The notes: generated by a model not told the origin, from the sequence alone. A stretch of DNA of 64,000 nucleotides from Gillisia xinjiangensis (GCF_046298265.1 NZ_JBKAHK010000004.1:62001-126000), one strand, 5' to 3'; positions 43,059 through 51,496 are shown, numbered from the stretch's first letter. Numbers and translations: made by a program.

Positions 43059-43278
43059 ACTTAAAATTGATAATTTATCTTTTAGGGGATCAAAAAACTA
43101 ATATTCGATTCTTCAAAGCCTTTTGGAATTGAAGATCGAATTGAGAAGATGTCAAAGGTACTTTAACCGAATAACCAGATTTTTATATTAAGTTGTAAGA
43201 TTGTTGATATTCATTAAGTTATTAGTACACTTAATATCTTCTTAAGGAAACGGGAGGCTTAGGCTTCCCGTTTCTATT
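43059..43278 (+). ncRNA. Putative small RNA 3 (family B)
   Basis: About 220 nt, organised like unit 2 although most of the sequence differs. The 5' hairpin is at 43103-43116 with 43129-43141 (13 pairs, one bulge). AGAAGAT (43144-43150) pairs with ATCTTCT (43236-43242), and 30 nt are identical to unit 2 (43231-43260). Sequence divergence with the same folds argues for a conserved RNA rather than a recent duplication. Confidence 0.65.
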
Positions 43279-43280
43279 TT
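43246..43280 (+). terminator. Terminator of RNA unit 3
   Basis: An 11-pair stem from AAACGGGAGGC (43248-43258) with 43263-43273 and a TTAG loop, then CTATTTTA. The stem differs from unit 2 at positions that keep pairing (G-C versus G-U). Confidence 0.85.
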
Positions 43281-43327
43281 ATGTTGATGTTGCAATTTAA
43301 TTTTGAATACCAGAAATATCCATGGTG

Positions 43328-43391
43328 AATGTTAAAATTTCAATAGATGAGATATATCATATTTTAATTGTTTTAAAAATCTTTACTTCGG
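43328..43391 (+). promoter_or_regulatory. Promoter of RNA unit 4 with Crp/Fnr-type box
   Basis: AATGTTAAA at 43328 and box TGAGATATATCA at 43348-43359 (20 nt later). The -7-like TACTTCGG at 43384-43391 is a poorer match and one base further away than in the other units. Confidence 0.55.
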
Positions 43392-43395
43392 GTTA

Positions 43396-43534
43396 TAGAA
43401 ATTAGTGGAGTCAAAACACAGTTTAATCGCAAATTTGAAAATTTATAGAGGATATTATACTCCTTAATGGTTACGTAAGTGAACTTAAAACTCCAAAAGA
43501 AGCAGTAAGCTAATACTTTCTGCTTCTTTTTTTT
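43396..43534 (+). ncRNA. Putative small RNA 4 (family A, short)
   Basis: About 139 nt. It shares ACACAGTTTAATCGC (43416-43430) and the 22-nt block (43461-43482) with unit 1, but lacks the large 5' hairpin. GGAGT (43407-43411) and ACTCC (43490-43494) keep the closing stem. It may be a shortened copy of unit 1. No ORF. Confidence 0.6.
43498..43534 (+). terminator. Terminator of RNA unit 4
   Basis: AGAAGCAGTAAG (43498-43509) pairs with CTTTCTGCTTCT (43516-43527) with one T-T mismatch, followed by seven more T. Confidence 0.88.
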
Positions 43535-43820
43535 ATGCTTTAAATTAATTTTTTTAATACTAAAGTTAAATTTGCATTTTGACTTTCAATAATTCTCACC
43601 TGGGGGAGGTACTTAAGGGGGGTATTAAAAAAACACTGTCCAGGTTTTCAACCTTATTGCCTTACGCCACAAATTAAATCGACAATAAATTCTTACATTG
43701 ACTCAATTACACCTTAAAAATCAGGGTTAAAATAATTCATTCAAAATGATGTTATACTTCCTGATTCTATTTATTGGAAGATTCATATTCTTTTCTCTAT
43801 TTTAGACAAATGCTAATTTG

Positions 43821-43828
43821 TATTTTTG
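43821..43828 (+). promoter_or_regulatory. -7 promoter element of ftsK
   Basis: TATTTTTG matches TAnnTTTG, 22 bp before the ATG at 43851. Confidence 0.45.
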
Positions 43829-43850
43829 AAAAAAATTTCCATCAATATTC

Positions 43851-46232
43851 ATGGCCAACAAAAAAAATTCTACAAAAAAAAACGGTACCGCAAAATCCAA
43901 AAAGCCGGGTTTTAAAATAAGCAGACAACAAAAAGTGGTTTTGGGTAGTTTTTTAATGCTTTTGGGACTTGCTTTGTTTATAGCATTCATTTCATTTCTG
44001 TTTAATTGGCAGGCAGATCAAAGTACCTTGAGTGAACTGGGAAACCGGGAAGTGGTCTCCAAAAACTGGATGCGCAAATTTGGAGCAGCCATAAGTGACT
44101 TTTTTATTTATAAGGGATTTGGTGTTTCTGCATTTATTGTTGCCGGACTTATTACCTTGACCGGTTTTTATCTTTTTTTTGGATATCAGCTTAAAAACCT
44201 GTTTTTATATTGGTTCTGGGGAATCCTATTAATGCTTTGGTGGGCCGTTTTCTTCGGTTTTTTCGCAGAACTTAGTGAACTGCTTGGCGGTCGTGTAGGC
44301 TATGAACTCAACGATTATTTACAGGATTATATAGGATTTGCAGGAACCTTATTGCTCCTCACCTTCCTTCTAATCACTTATCTTGCAATTCGCCTTAAAA
44401 TTTCTCCGGAAATGGTCGGCCAATACCTCAAAAATCAGAAAAAACAGATCAAAACAGATTTTGACTCTTCAAACCCTTCAGCTAAAATCACTTCCGAAGA
44501 AAAAGACTGGGTATCTGAAGCGGCTAAGGAGAAGGGAAAAATCAAAGAAGAACCTAATACCAAAATCGACTTTTCAATTTCAGAAGGAAAGAAAAAAGAA
44601 GTTTCAAAGACGAAGGTTACTTCTCCCGAAGTTGAAGTGAAAATGGAAGTGGAAACTCCAGAGGAAGAGGAAGAAGAAGTCGATACGCTTAGCAGCAAAC
44701 TAATCAGGGATTTTGGCGAATTTGATCCTACTCTTGAACTTAAAAACTACAAGTGGCCAACCATAGATCTTCTTAAAGATTATAACATCAATAGTGGAGG
44801 AATTACGGTAGATCAGGAAGAACTTGAAGAAAATAAAAATAAAATTGTTGAAACCCTTAAGAATTACAAAATTGAAATCGCACAAATAAAAGCTACTGTT
44901 GGACCAACAGTAACCTTATATGAGATTGTTCCCGAGGCAGGAATAAGGATCTCCAAAATAAAAAATCTGGAAGACGACATTGCGCTTTCCCTTTCTGCGC
45001 TTGGTATCAGGATCATAGCACCTATCCCTGGAAAAGGAACTATAGGGATTGAAGTGCCTAATAAAAATTCCACCATAGTTTCTATGCGTTCTGTAATAGC
45101 TTCGCCAAAATTTCAGAATGCTGAAATGGAGCTGCCACTGGCCCTCGGGAAAACTATTTCCAACGAAACCTTTGTTGTAGACCTTGCAAAAATGCCGCAC
45201 TTACTTATGGCGGGTGCCACAGGACAGGGGAAATCTGTTGGATTAAATGCGATTCTTGCATCACTTTTATATTGCAAACACCCAGCAGAAGTCAAGTTTA
45301 TACTGGTAGATCCCAAGAAAGTGGAATTAACGCTTTTCAATAAAATTGAGCGCCATTACCTTGCTAAATTACCAAATACGGATGATGCCATAATCACCGA
45401 TAATACGAAGGTTATAAACACGCTTAATTCCTTATGTATTGAAATGGATGACCGCTACAACCTTCTAAAGGATGCAATGGTTCGTAATATCAAGGAGTAC
45501 AATGTGAAATTTAAAGCAAGGAAACTAAATCCTGAAAACGGACATAAATTTCTTCCTTACATCGTTTTGGTTATTGATGAATTTGCCGATCTAATCATGA
45601 CTGCCGGGAAGGAAGTGGAAACTCCCATCGCCCGTTTGGCCCAACTGGCCAGGGCCATAGGAATTCACCTCATCATCGCCACTCAAAGACCTTCTGTAAA
45701 CGTGATAACGGGAATCATAAAAGCTAATTTCCCGGCGCGAATTGCCTTTAGGGTGACCTCAAAAATAGATTCCAGGACGATTTTAGACAGTTCAGGAGCC
45801 GATCAGTTAATTGGGCGGGGAGATATGTTATTTACTCAGGGAAATGATTTAATAAGACTCCAATGTGCATTTGTAGACACCCCGGAAATTGAAAAGATCA
45901 CGGAATTTATTGGATCTCAAAAAGCCTATCCAGATGCTCATTTATTGCCCGAATACGATGGGGAGGAGAGTGGCACAAGTCTTGATATTGATGTTAGCGA
46001 GCGCGATAAATTGTTTCGGGAAGCAGCCGAAACAATTGTAGTAGCCCAACAGGGATCAGCCTCTTTGCTTCAAAGAAAACTGAAATTAGGTTACAACAGA
46101 GCAGGTAGGATTATCGACCAACTGGAAGCCGCGGGGATCGTAGGTCCTTTTGAGGGAAGCAAGGCAAGGCAGGTTTTGATCTCTGATATGGTGTCGCTGG
46201 ATAAATTATTAAATAATGAGATCAACAATTAA
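43851..46232 (+). CDS. ftsK: DNA translocase FtsK
   Basis: Membrane-anchored DNA pump that resolves and segregates chromosomes at the division septum. The 793-residue protein has a Lys-rich start, four transmembrane segments between about residues 30 and 185, and a charged linker with poly-Glu (PEEEEEEVD). The motor domain carries Walker A GATGQGKS near residue 455 and Walker B (PYIVLVIDEFADLIM). A C-terminal gamma winged helix (SLLQRKLKLGYNRAGRIIDQLEAAG) recognises KOPS-type sites. Length is normal for Bacteroidota. The lolA-like gene begins 10 bp after its stop codon, in a three-gene operon with lptF. Confidence 0.97.
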   Translation: MANKKNSTKKNGTAKSKKPGFKISRQQKVVLGSFLMLLGLALFIAFISFLFNWQADQSTLSELGNREVVSKNWMRKFGAAISDFFIYKGFGVSAFIVAGLITLTGFYLFFGYQLKNLFLYWFWGILLMLWWAVFFGFFAELSELLGGRVGYELNDYLQDYIGFAGTLLLLTFLLITYLAIRLKISPEMVGQYLKNQKKQIKTDFDSSNPSAKITSEEKDWVSEAAKEKGKIKEEPNTKIDFSISEGKKKEVSKTKVTSPEVEVKMEVETPEEEEEEVDTLSSKLIRDFGEFDPTLELKNYKWPTIDLLKDYNINSGGITVDQEELEENKNKIVETLKNYKIEIAQIKATVGPTVTLYEIVPEAGIRISKIKNLEDDIALSLSALGIRIIAPIPGKGTIGIEVPNKNSTIVSMRSVIASPKFQNAEMELPLALGKTISNETFVVDLAKMPHLLMAGATGQGKSVGLNAILASLLYCKHPAEVKFILVDPKKVELTLFNKIERHYLAKLPNTDDAIITDNTKVINTLNSLCIEMDDRYNLLKDAMVRNIKEYNVKFKARKLNPENGHKFLPYIVLVIDEFADLIMTAGKEVETPIARLAQLARAIGIHLIIATQRPSVNVITGIIKANFPARIAFRVTSKIDSRTILDSSGADQLIGRGDMLFTQGNDLIRLQCAFVDTPEIEKITEFIGSQKAYPDAHLLPEYDGEESGTSLDIDVSERDKLFREAAETIVVAQQGSASLLQRKLKLGYNRAGRIIDQLEAAGIVGPFEGSKARQVLISDMVSLDKLLNNEINN

Positions 46233-46242
46233 AAAAATCAAA

Positions 46243-46887
46243 ATGAAAAAATTAAGCATTCTTATACTTGCTGTAATGAGCGTTTTCTCAATAAATGCAC
46301 AGAATTCAGATAAGGCAAATAAACTGTTGAACGAGGTTTCGGCTAAAGTCAAATCCTATGATAATATGGTGATAGATTTTAAATATTCACTTGAAAATGC
46401 TTCAGAAAATGTAAGTCAGGAAACCCGCGGAGATGTTAGTATCAATGGCGAAAAATATGTTTTGAACCTTATGGGCACCACTCAGTTATTCGATGGTAAA
46501 AAGATTTACACCATCATTCCGGAAGATCAGGAAATAAATATTTCCACCTATGTAGAAGAAGATGAAAATAACATCACCCCATCTAAAATGTTTACTTTTT
46601 ATGAAGATGGATACACCTACAAATGGGATATAGCCCAGGATATAAAGGGAAGAAAAATTCAATACATCAACCTTACGCCTATTGACTCCAATGCCGATGT
46701 GAAAAATATTCTTTTGGGTATTGATAGTGAGACAAAACATATTTACAATTTGATCCAAACCCAGGAGAATGGTACAAAAATCACCATCACCGTAAAAAGT
46801 TTTAAAACAAATCAACCTTTAGCTAAAAACCTTTTCAGCTTTGGTGAGGATCGTTATAAGGACTTTTACATCAATCGCCTGGATTAA
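46243..46887 (+). CDS. lolA: LolA-like outer-membrane lipoprotein carrier
   Basis: A 214-residue periplasmic protein taken from the ATG at 46243 (MKKLSILILAVMSVFS), with a Sec signal peptide ending in INAQ. The open frame extends nine codons further back into the end of ftsK. The body has the LolA-type beta-barrel pattern (KSYDNMVIDFKYSLENAS, GEKYVLNLMGTTQLFDGKKIYTIIP). LolA ferries lipoproteins across the periplasm. It stands 10 bp after ftsK, and LptF follows by two bases, a common flavobacterial arrangement. The symbol is by family resemblance. Confidence 0.85.
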   Translation: MKKLSILILAVMSVFSINAQNSDKANKLLNEVSAKVKSYDNMVIDFKYSLENASENVSQETRGDVSINGEKYVLNLMGTTQLFDGKKIYTIIPEDQEINISTYVEEDENNITPSKMFTFYEDGYTYKWDIAQDIKGRKIQYINLTPIDSNADVKNILLGIDSETKHIYNLIQTQENGTKITITVKSFKTNQPLAKNLFSFGEDRYKDFYINRLD

Positions 46888-46889
46888 TT

Positions 46890-48335
46890 TTGAAGATATT
46901 AGACAGATATATACTGGTAAGTTATTTAAAAACCTTCATTGTGGTTTTTACAATCCTGATGTTCATCTTTGTACTCCAAACAATCTGGTTGTACATAGGT
47001 GAACTTGCCGGTAAAGATCTGGATGTAGGCATTATCATGAAATTCCTGCTTTATTTTTCTCCTAAATTGGTCCCGCTTGTTCTACCATTAACCATTTTAT
47101 TGACTTCCATAATGACCTTTGGAAGTTTTGCAGAAAATTATGAATTTGCCGCGATGAAATCATCCGGTATCTCCCTGCAAAGAGCCATGAGGGGCCTTAC
47201 CTTTTTCATTGTTTTTGTGAGTTTAATCGCTTTCTTTTTCGCAAATAATGTCATCCCCGCTGCCGAATTTAAATCCATCAATCTCCGAAAAAATATAGCT
47301 CAATTAAAACCTGCGATGGCAATTTCAGAAGGGATTTTTAATGAAATAGGAGATTTCAATATTAAGGTTGATAAAAAAACCGGAGATAACGATCAGTTTT
47401 TAAATGATGTTATCATTCATCAGAGATCCAGTCGCGGGGGCAATTACACAGTAATTAAGGCGAATAAGGGAGAATTGGCGGGAAGTACAGATTCTGAAAT
47501 ACTTTCGTTGATATTAAGAGACGGGAATTATTACGATGAAATTCAGCAAAAGGATCCTGCAAAACGAGCCAATAAGCCTTTCACTAAAAGTTATTTTGAA
47601 GAATACATTATCAATATTGATCTATCTACATTCAATAATGTAGACCTTGAAGATGAAAATTACCGAAATTCTCAGGGAATGCTCAAAATTTCTGAACTCA
47701 ACCAAAGTATCGACTCCTTATCGAACTCTTATAATGAGGAGATGAATAAATTTGCAGATATTATGTATCGCAGAACCGGTGCAACACTATTCGCTGCAAA
47801 TCTCAATCCTAAAGATACCACCTCCCTCGAAATTGGGAATCCCATACTGGATTTATATGAAACAGACAATGGTTTGAAAGTTGTAAATCTGGCATTGGGA
47901 ACGGTTAACGCCGGTATATCAAATATCACCATCAAAAAGCAGGAATTTAAAGCCAGTGCCAAACAACTCAATAAATTTGAGATCGCATTGCATGAAAAAT
48001 ACGCATTGGGCGCTGCCTGCATCGTATTGTTTTTTGTAGGAGCCCCATTGGGTGCTATCATTCGCAAAGGCGGAATGGGATTACCAATGGTAATTGCCAT
48101 TTTAATGTTCCTCACTTATCATTTTATTGGGATTTTCGCTAAAAACAGCGCGCAGGAAGGATCTATGAGTCCATTTCTTGCTACCTGGCTCTCCACGTTG
48201 GTAATGCTTCCGTTGGGAGTATTCTTCACCTACCGTGCAACAACAGACCAGGGACTGCTTGCATTTGGAAACTTTGTTCGACCATTTCAGAAGCTGATCA
48301 AAAAATTAAGTTCAGGTAAGAAGGAAACAAAATAG
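46890..48335 (+). CDS. lptF: LptF/LptG family permease
   Basis: A 481-residue inner membrane permease of the LptF/LptG (YjgP/YjgQ) family, part of the lipopolysaccharide transport ABC complex. It begins with a TTG codon (46890) directly after the lolA stop. There are three N-terminal transmembrane helices (YLKTFIVVFTILMFIFVLQTIW and following), a periplasmic jellyroll part, then three more helices at the C-terminus (IVLFFVGAPLGAIIRKGGMGLP). Whether it is LptF or LptG cannot be decided from sequence alone. It ends about 40 bp before ribB. Confidence 0.88.
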   Translation: MKILDRYILVSYLKTFIVVFTILMFIFVLQTIWLYIGELAGKDLDVGIIMKFLLYFSPKLVPLVLPLTILLTSIMTFGSFAENYEFAAMKSSGISLQRAMRGLTFFIVFVSLIAFFFANNVIPAAEFKSINLRKNIAQLKPAMAISEGIFNEIGDFNIKVDKKTGDNDQFLNDVIIHQRSSRGGNYTVIKANKGELAGSTDSEILSLILRDGNYYDEIQQKDPAKRANKPFTKSYFEEYIINIDLSTFNNVDLEDENYRNSQGMLKISELNQSIDSLSNSYNEEMNKFADIMYRRTGATLFAANLNPKDTTSLEIGNPILDLYETDNGLKVVNLALGTVNAGISNITIKKQEFKASAKQLNKFEIALHEKYALGAACIVLFFVGAPLGAIIRKGGMGLPMVIAILMFLTYHFIGIFAKNSAQEGSMSPFLATWLSTLVMLPLGVFFTYRATTDQGLLAFGNFVRPFQKLIKKLSSGKKETK

Positions 48336-48342
48336 ATTTAAA

Positions 48343-48350
48343 TACCTTTG
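48343..48350 (+). promoter_or_regulatory. -7 promoter element of ribB
   Basis: TACCTTTG matches TAnnTTTG, 24 bp before the ATG. The gap of 39 bp to the preceding gene leaves no room for an FMN riboswitch. Confidence 0.5.
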
Positions 48351-48374
48351 CAGCCTTAAAAAGATTTTAAAACT

Positions 48375-49523
48375 ATGGCCCAGATTACTGAAAATCCTCA
48401 ATCCATTAAATTACATTCAATAAAAGAAGCCATAGACGATATAAGAGCTGGCAAGGTTATTATTGTTGTGGATGATATCGATCGTGAAAATGAAGGAGAT
48501 TTTCTTGCCGCTGCTGAAATGGTTACTCCTGAAATGATCAATTTCATGGCTACCCACGGAAGAGGATTAATTTGTGCTCCACTTACAGAAGAACATTGTA
48601 AAGAGCTGAAACTCGAAATGATGGTGGGCACCAATACAGATCCTTTGGAAACCGCGTTTACGATCTCTGTCGATTTAAAAGGAAAAGGTGTTACTACTGG
48701 AATTTCTGCAGCCGATCGTGCAAAAACCATCCGTGCCCTTATAGATCCAGCAACCAAACCCCAGAATTTAAGCAGGCCAGGCCACGTATTTCCATTAAAA
48801 GCCAAGGAAGGTGGCGTTCTAAGAAGAACCGGGCATACAGAAGCTGCAATAGACTTTGCAAGGCTTGCAGGGTTTCAGCCTGCGGGAGTTATTGTTGAAA
48901 TCATGAATGATGATGGAACGATGGCAAGACTGCCTCAATTGATAGAAGTTGCAAATAAATTTGATTTAAAACTTGTCTCCATTGAAGATCTGGTTGCCTA
49001 CAGAATGAAACATGATTCCCTGATAGAGAAAAAAGAGGATTTTGATATCCAAACCAGATTTGGAACCTTCAGGGTACGAGCTTACAAACAAACTACCAAC
49101 AGCCAGGTACACCTTGCACTAACCAAAGGATCCTGGAAACCAGATGAAGAGATCCTTGTAAGGGTGAATTCCACTCTTATCAATAATGATATTTTAGGAA
49201 CGCTCACCAATAATGCCGATAAAAAACTGGATGATATGTTCAAGGCCATCAATGATGAAGGTCGGGGTGCAATTGTCTTTATAAATCCCGCAAATCCATC
49301 CTTGAACCTGCTCTCAAGGCTTGGCGAATTAAAAGAAATTCAAAAACAAGGAGAAATGAAAGCTCCCCCGGTTATTATGGATAATAAGGATTTTGGAATT
49401 GGAGCACAAATTCTTCACGATCTTGAGATCCATAAAATCAGGTTGTTATCTAATACACGTCAAACCAAAAGAGTTGGAATGATAGGATACGGCCTTGAAA
49501 TAACCGAATACGTTAACTACTAA
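48375..49523 (+). CDS. ribB: 3,4-dihydroxy-2-butanone 4-phosphate synthase with degenerate GTP cyclohydrolase II domain
   Basis: Riboflavin pathway enzyme. The N-terminal half (about residues 15-215) is an intact DHBP synthase: DDIDRENEGDFLAAAE, the THGRGLICAPL segment and RRTGHTEAAIDFARLAG, which turn ribulose 5-phosphate into the four-carbon riboflavin precursor. The C-terminal half aligns with GTP cyclohydrolase II in layout (TRFGTFRVRAY, QTKRVGMIGYGLEI). Where the zinc ligands HSECLTGD and RCDCG should be, it has VNSTLINNDILGTLTNNADKK with no Cys at all. It therefore probably lacks GTP cyclohydrolase activity, and another gene must supply it. This pattern occurs in relatives. Confidence 0.9.
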   Translation: MAQITENPQSIKLHSIKEAIDDIRAGKVIIVVDDIDRENEGDFLAAAEMVTPEMINFMATHGRGLICAPLTEEHCKELKLEMMVGTNTDPLETAFTISVDLKGKGVTTGISAADRAKTIRALIDPATKPQNLSRPGHVFPLKAKEGGVLRRTGHTEAAIDFARLAGFQPAGVIVEIMNDDGTMARLPQLIEVANKFDLKLVSIEDLVAYRMKHDSLIEKKEDFDIQTRFGTFRVRAYKQTTNSQVHLALTKGSWKPDEEILVRVNSTLINNDILGTLTNNADKKLDDMFKAINDEGRGAIVFINPANPSLNLLSRLGELKEIQKQGEMKAPPVIMDNKDFGIGAQILHDLEIHKIRLLSNTRQTKRVGMIGYGLEITEYVNY

Positions 49524-49549
49524 TTCAGTATTTATCTTTTTTTCCGGAA

Positions 49550-50179
49550 CTAAAATTCAATGATCACATCAGATAAGGGCCGGCGTACCTTTTTAAAATC
49601 CTGAAACAAATCATCGTCTGCCCTATAACCAACCGGAAGTACCAACACCGATTTTAAATTCATTTTATCAAGCCCCAATAGTTCATCGTATTTTTCAGGT
49701 TCAAAACCTTCCATTGGGCAGGCGTCAATACCTTCAGCTGCGCACACTGTTAATAAAGTACCAAGCGCCAGGTACGCCTGATTAATAGCCCAATTTGTAA
49801 TTTCATCAACCGATTTATTCTCAAAATCACCAATTAAAAAGTTTTTAAAAGGGTCGAGGATCTCATTTGAGGTAGCCCGGATCTTATGAACATTATTGAA
49901 GTAATTCTCAATGAATTTTTTATCTACTTTTCTTTCAATACAAATAATAAAAACATGAGAAGCCGTGGCTACCTGCTTTTGATTCAATGAAAAACCCACC
50001 AGTTTTGACTGAATATCTTTATTATGAACAACCGCCAGTTTAATAGGCTGAAGTCCATAGGAAGTAGCTGTTAAATTAAATGCTTTTTTAAGGGTTTCAA
50101 TTTTATCCCCAGGAAGAACTTTTGCGTTATCAAATTTTTTTGTGGCATAACGCCATTGTAGAGCTTCAATAGTTTTCAT
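49550..50179 (-). CDS. NAD(P)H-dependent oxidoreductase, nitroreductase family
   Basis: A 209-residue FMN-dependent nitroreductase-like enzyme. Visible: the N-terminal MKTIEALQWRYATKKFDNAKVLP (R..K.F FMN-binding start), an SYGLQP segment and a C-terminal LVLPVGYRADDD. The substrate may be quinones or nitro compounds. The open frame starts at 50200, but a -7 element at 50198-50205 and family similarity favour 50179. It converges on ribB with a 26-bp gap. Confidence 0.88.
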   Translation of the reverse strand: MKTIEALQWRYATKKFDNAKVLPGDKIETLKKAFNLTATSYGLQPIKLAVVHNKDIQSKLVGFSLNQKQVATASHVFIICIERKVDKKFIENYFNNVHKIRATSNEILDPFKNFLIGDFENKSVDEITNWAINQAYLALGTLLTVCAAEGIDACPMEGFEPEKYDELLGLDKMNLKSVLVLPVGYRADDDLFQDFKKVRRPLSDVIIEF

Positions 50180-50197
50180 AACTTTTCTTTCAATTTG

Positions 50198-50205
50198 CAA
50201 ATTTA
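50198..50205 (-). promoter_or_regulatory. -7 promoter element of the nitroreductase gene
   Basis: Minus-strand TAAATTTG matches TAnnTTTG, 18 bp before the ATG at 50179. Confidence 0.5.
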
Positions 50206-50304
50206 AGAAATACTTTAACCAAGTTTGATTTCCGGGAATAAATTATCTCAATGGCACATCACCATAAAGCTATATTCCAGTATCTTCAACCTTTCTGAAA
50301 GTAC

Positions 50305-50312
50305 TACTTTTG
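50305..50312 (+). promoter_or_regulatory. -7 promoter element of the SanA/YdcF-like gene
   Basis: TACTTTTG matches TAnnTTTG, 38 bp before the ATG at 50351. Confidence 0.45.
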
Positions 50313-50350
50313 AATAAAAAGCGTTTTTACTTCACATTGTAAACAGTCAA

Positions 50351-50986
50351 ATGAAAAGTCTCAAAAAAATCCTGATTTTCGTACCTGCACTCCTACTTTT
50401 GGGGTTAGGTCTAATTTGGGGTTTACATAAATACATTGAGAATTACACCAAAACCTTAATCTATGATCAAATGGAGATGATTCCAGATTCTTCAACAATT
50501 ATAGTTCTGGGAGCCAGTGTATTTTCTGATGGTAAACTTTCTCCCATTTTAAAAGACCGGATAGATGCGGGCTTTGAATTGTTTCAGAAAAATAAAGCAA
50601 AACAATTTTTACTAAGCGGAGATCATAAAACCGACGATTATAACGAAGTGGATGCCATGAGTAACTACCTGATAGAAAAAGGAATTCCAAAAGATAAAAT
50701 AATCTTAGACCACGCCGGATATGACACTTATGACAGCATGTATCGTTCAAAAGCGGTATTCAACATTTCTGATGCTATTGTTGTCACTCAGGAATTTCAT
50801 TTGCCCCGCACTCTTTTTGTAGCCAAAAATCTTGATTTAAATTATATTGGTTACATCGCTAAAAATAGGGTTTATAAACCTTCACACCAACTTTTAATCA
50901 GAGAAAAACTTGCCAACCTCAAGGCCGTTTGGGAAATCATAATCGATCGGGGACCAACCACCCTTGAAAATCCTTATAATGATTAA
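50351..50986 (+). CDS. sanA: SanA/YdcF (DUF218) family membrane protein
   Basis: A 211-residue protein anchored by one N-terminal helix (KILIFVPALLLLGLGLIWGLH), followed by the DUF218 domain: TIIVLGASVFSDGKLSP, then FLLSGDHKTDDYNEVDAM and VVTQEFHLPRTLFVAKNL. SanA is linked to envelope barrier function and vancomycin tolerance at high temperature in E. coli; relatives may act in murein or lipid metabolism. The symbol is by similarity. It is followed after about 76 bp by a small membrane protein gene in the same direction. Confidence 0.88.
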   Translation: MKSLKKILIFVPALLLLGLGLIWGLHKYIENYTKTLIYDQMEMIPDSSTIIVLGASVFSDGKLSPILKDRIDAGFELFQKNKAKQFLLSGDHKTDDYNEVDAMSNYLIEKGIPKDKIILDHAGYDTYDSMYRSKAVFNISDAIVVTQEFHLPRTLFVAKNLDLNYIGYIAKNRVYKPSHQLLIREKLANLKAVWEIIIDRGPTTLENPYND

Positions 50987-51062
50987 TCCTCCAGCATAAA
51001 AAAGTAATGTTTAGCTTGATATTATTTTTTATATTTATAATATTAACTTCTAAACCAAGATT

Positions 51063-51419
51063 ATGTTACAGTGGCTACTTCACCTAATTATTGATTCCCT
51101 TGTACTATTGGCTGCCGCCAAAATGATGACTAAAGTCGAATTAAAAGGATTTAAATCAGCAATAATTGTTGCTCTTATTATTGGAATCCTCAGTTTTCTA
51201 TTAAGCTGGATCCTAACAGCAATTTTTCACATTGGCACCCTGGGAATTTTCTATTTCTTAGGATTAGGATTTATAATTAGAATTATTGTGTATGCGATTA
51301 TTATTGAACTTGCCGATAAACTAAGCAAGGATTTTAAAACCATTGGTTTTTTAACCTCGCTTTGGCTTGCAATAATCCTGGCTATTGTTGGAGCGATTGT
51401 AGATGCGATTTTGTTCTAA
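51063..51419 (+). CDS. Phage-holin-family (4 TM) membrane protein
   Basis: A 118-residue very hydrophobic protein with four predicted helices, including LLHLIIDSLVLLAAAKMM and FKSAIIVALIIGILSFLLSWI. This matches the 4-TM phage holin superfamily IV type of membrane protein (PF04020), which is widespread in chromosomes with no prophage nearby. No phage gene is near, so lysis is not implied. A 12-bp-stem terminator follows. Confidence 0.75.
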   Translation: MLQWLLHLIIDSLVLLAAAKMMTKVELKGFKSAIIVALIIGILSFLLSWILTAIFHIGTLGIFYFLGLGFIIRIIVYAIIIELADKLSKDFKTIGFLTSLWLAIILAIVGAIVDAILF

Positions 51420-51457
51420 AATAATTAAAACCTTCAATGAGGGCTTAAAAATTCTAA

Positions 51458-51496
51458 AAAATGGTCTCCAACAATTTGTCGGAGGCCATTTTGTTT
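51458..51496. terminator. Hairpin terminator after the small membrane protein gene
   Basis: AAAATGGTCTCC (51458-51469) pairs with GGAGGCCATTTT (51481-51492) with one G-T pair. The T tail is short, so efficiency is uncertain. Confidence 0.65.

Larger units (their letters stand above)
42252..43850. other. Gene-free 1.6-kb stretch holding four tandem non-coding units
   Basis: There is no convincing protein gene between the regulator and ftsK. Four units in tandem on the plus strand are listed separately as promoters, RNAs and terminators. The rest (43540-43820) is AT-rich with a G-rich spot near 43600-43625 (TGGGGGAGG, AGGGGGG) and the ftsK promoter. Confidence 0.75.

Noticed and set aside
42804..43170. 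Five-codon mini-ORFs ATG...TAA after AGAAG in units 2 and 3
   Set aside because: Both units have a start and stop at the same distance, but five codons is too little to tell from chance and units 1 and 4 lack it.
48336..48374. FMN riboswitch before ribB
   Set aside because: Only 39 bases separate it from the preceding gene, and no RFN-type sequence is present.
51063..51419. Holin-family protein as evidence of a prophage
   Set aside because: No other phage gene lies nearby, and this family is widespread as an ordinary membrane protein.
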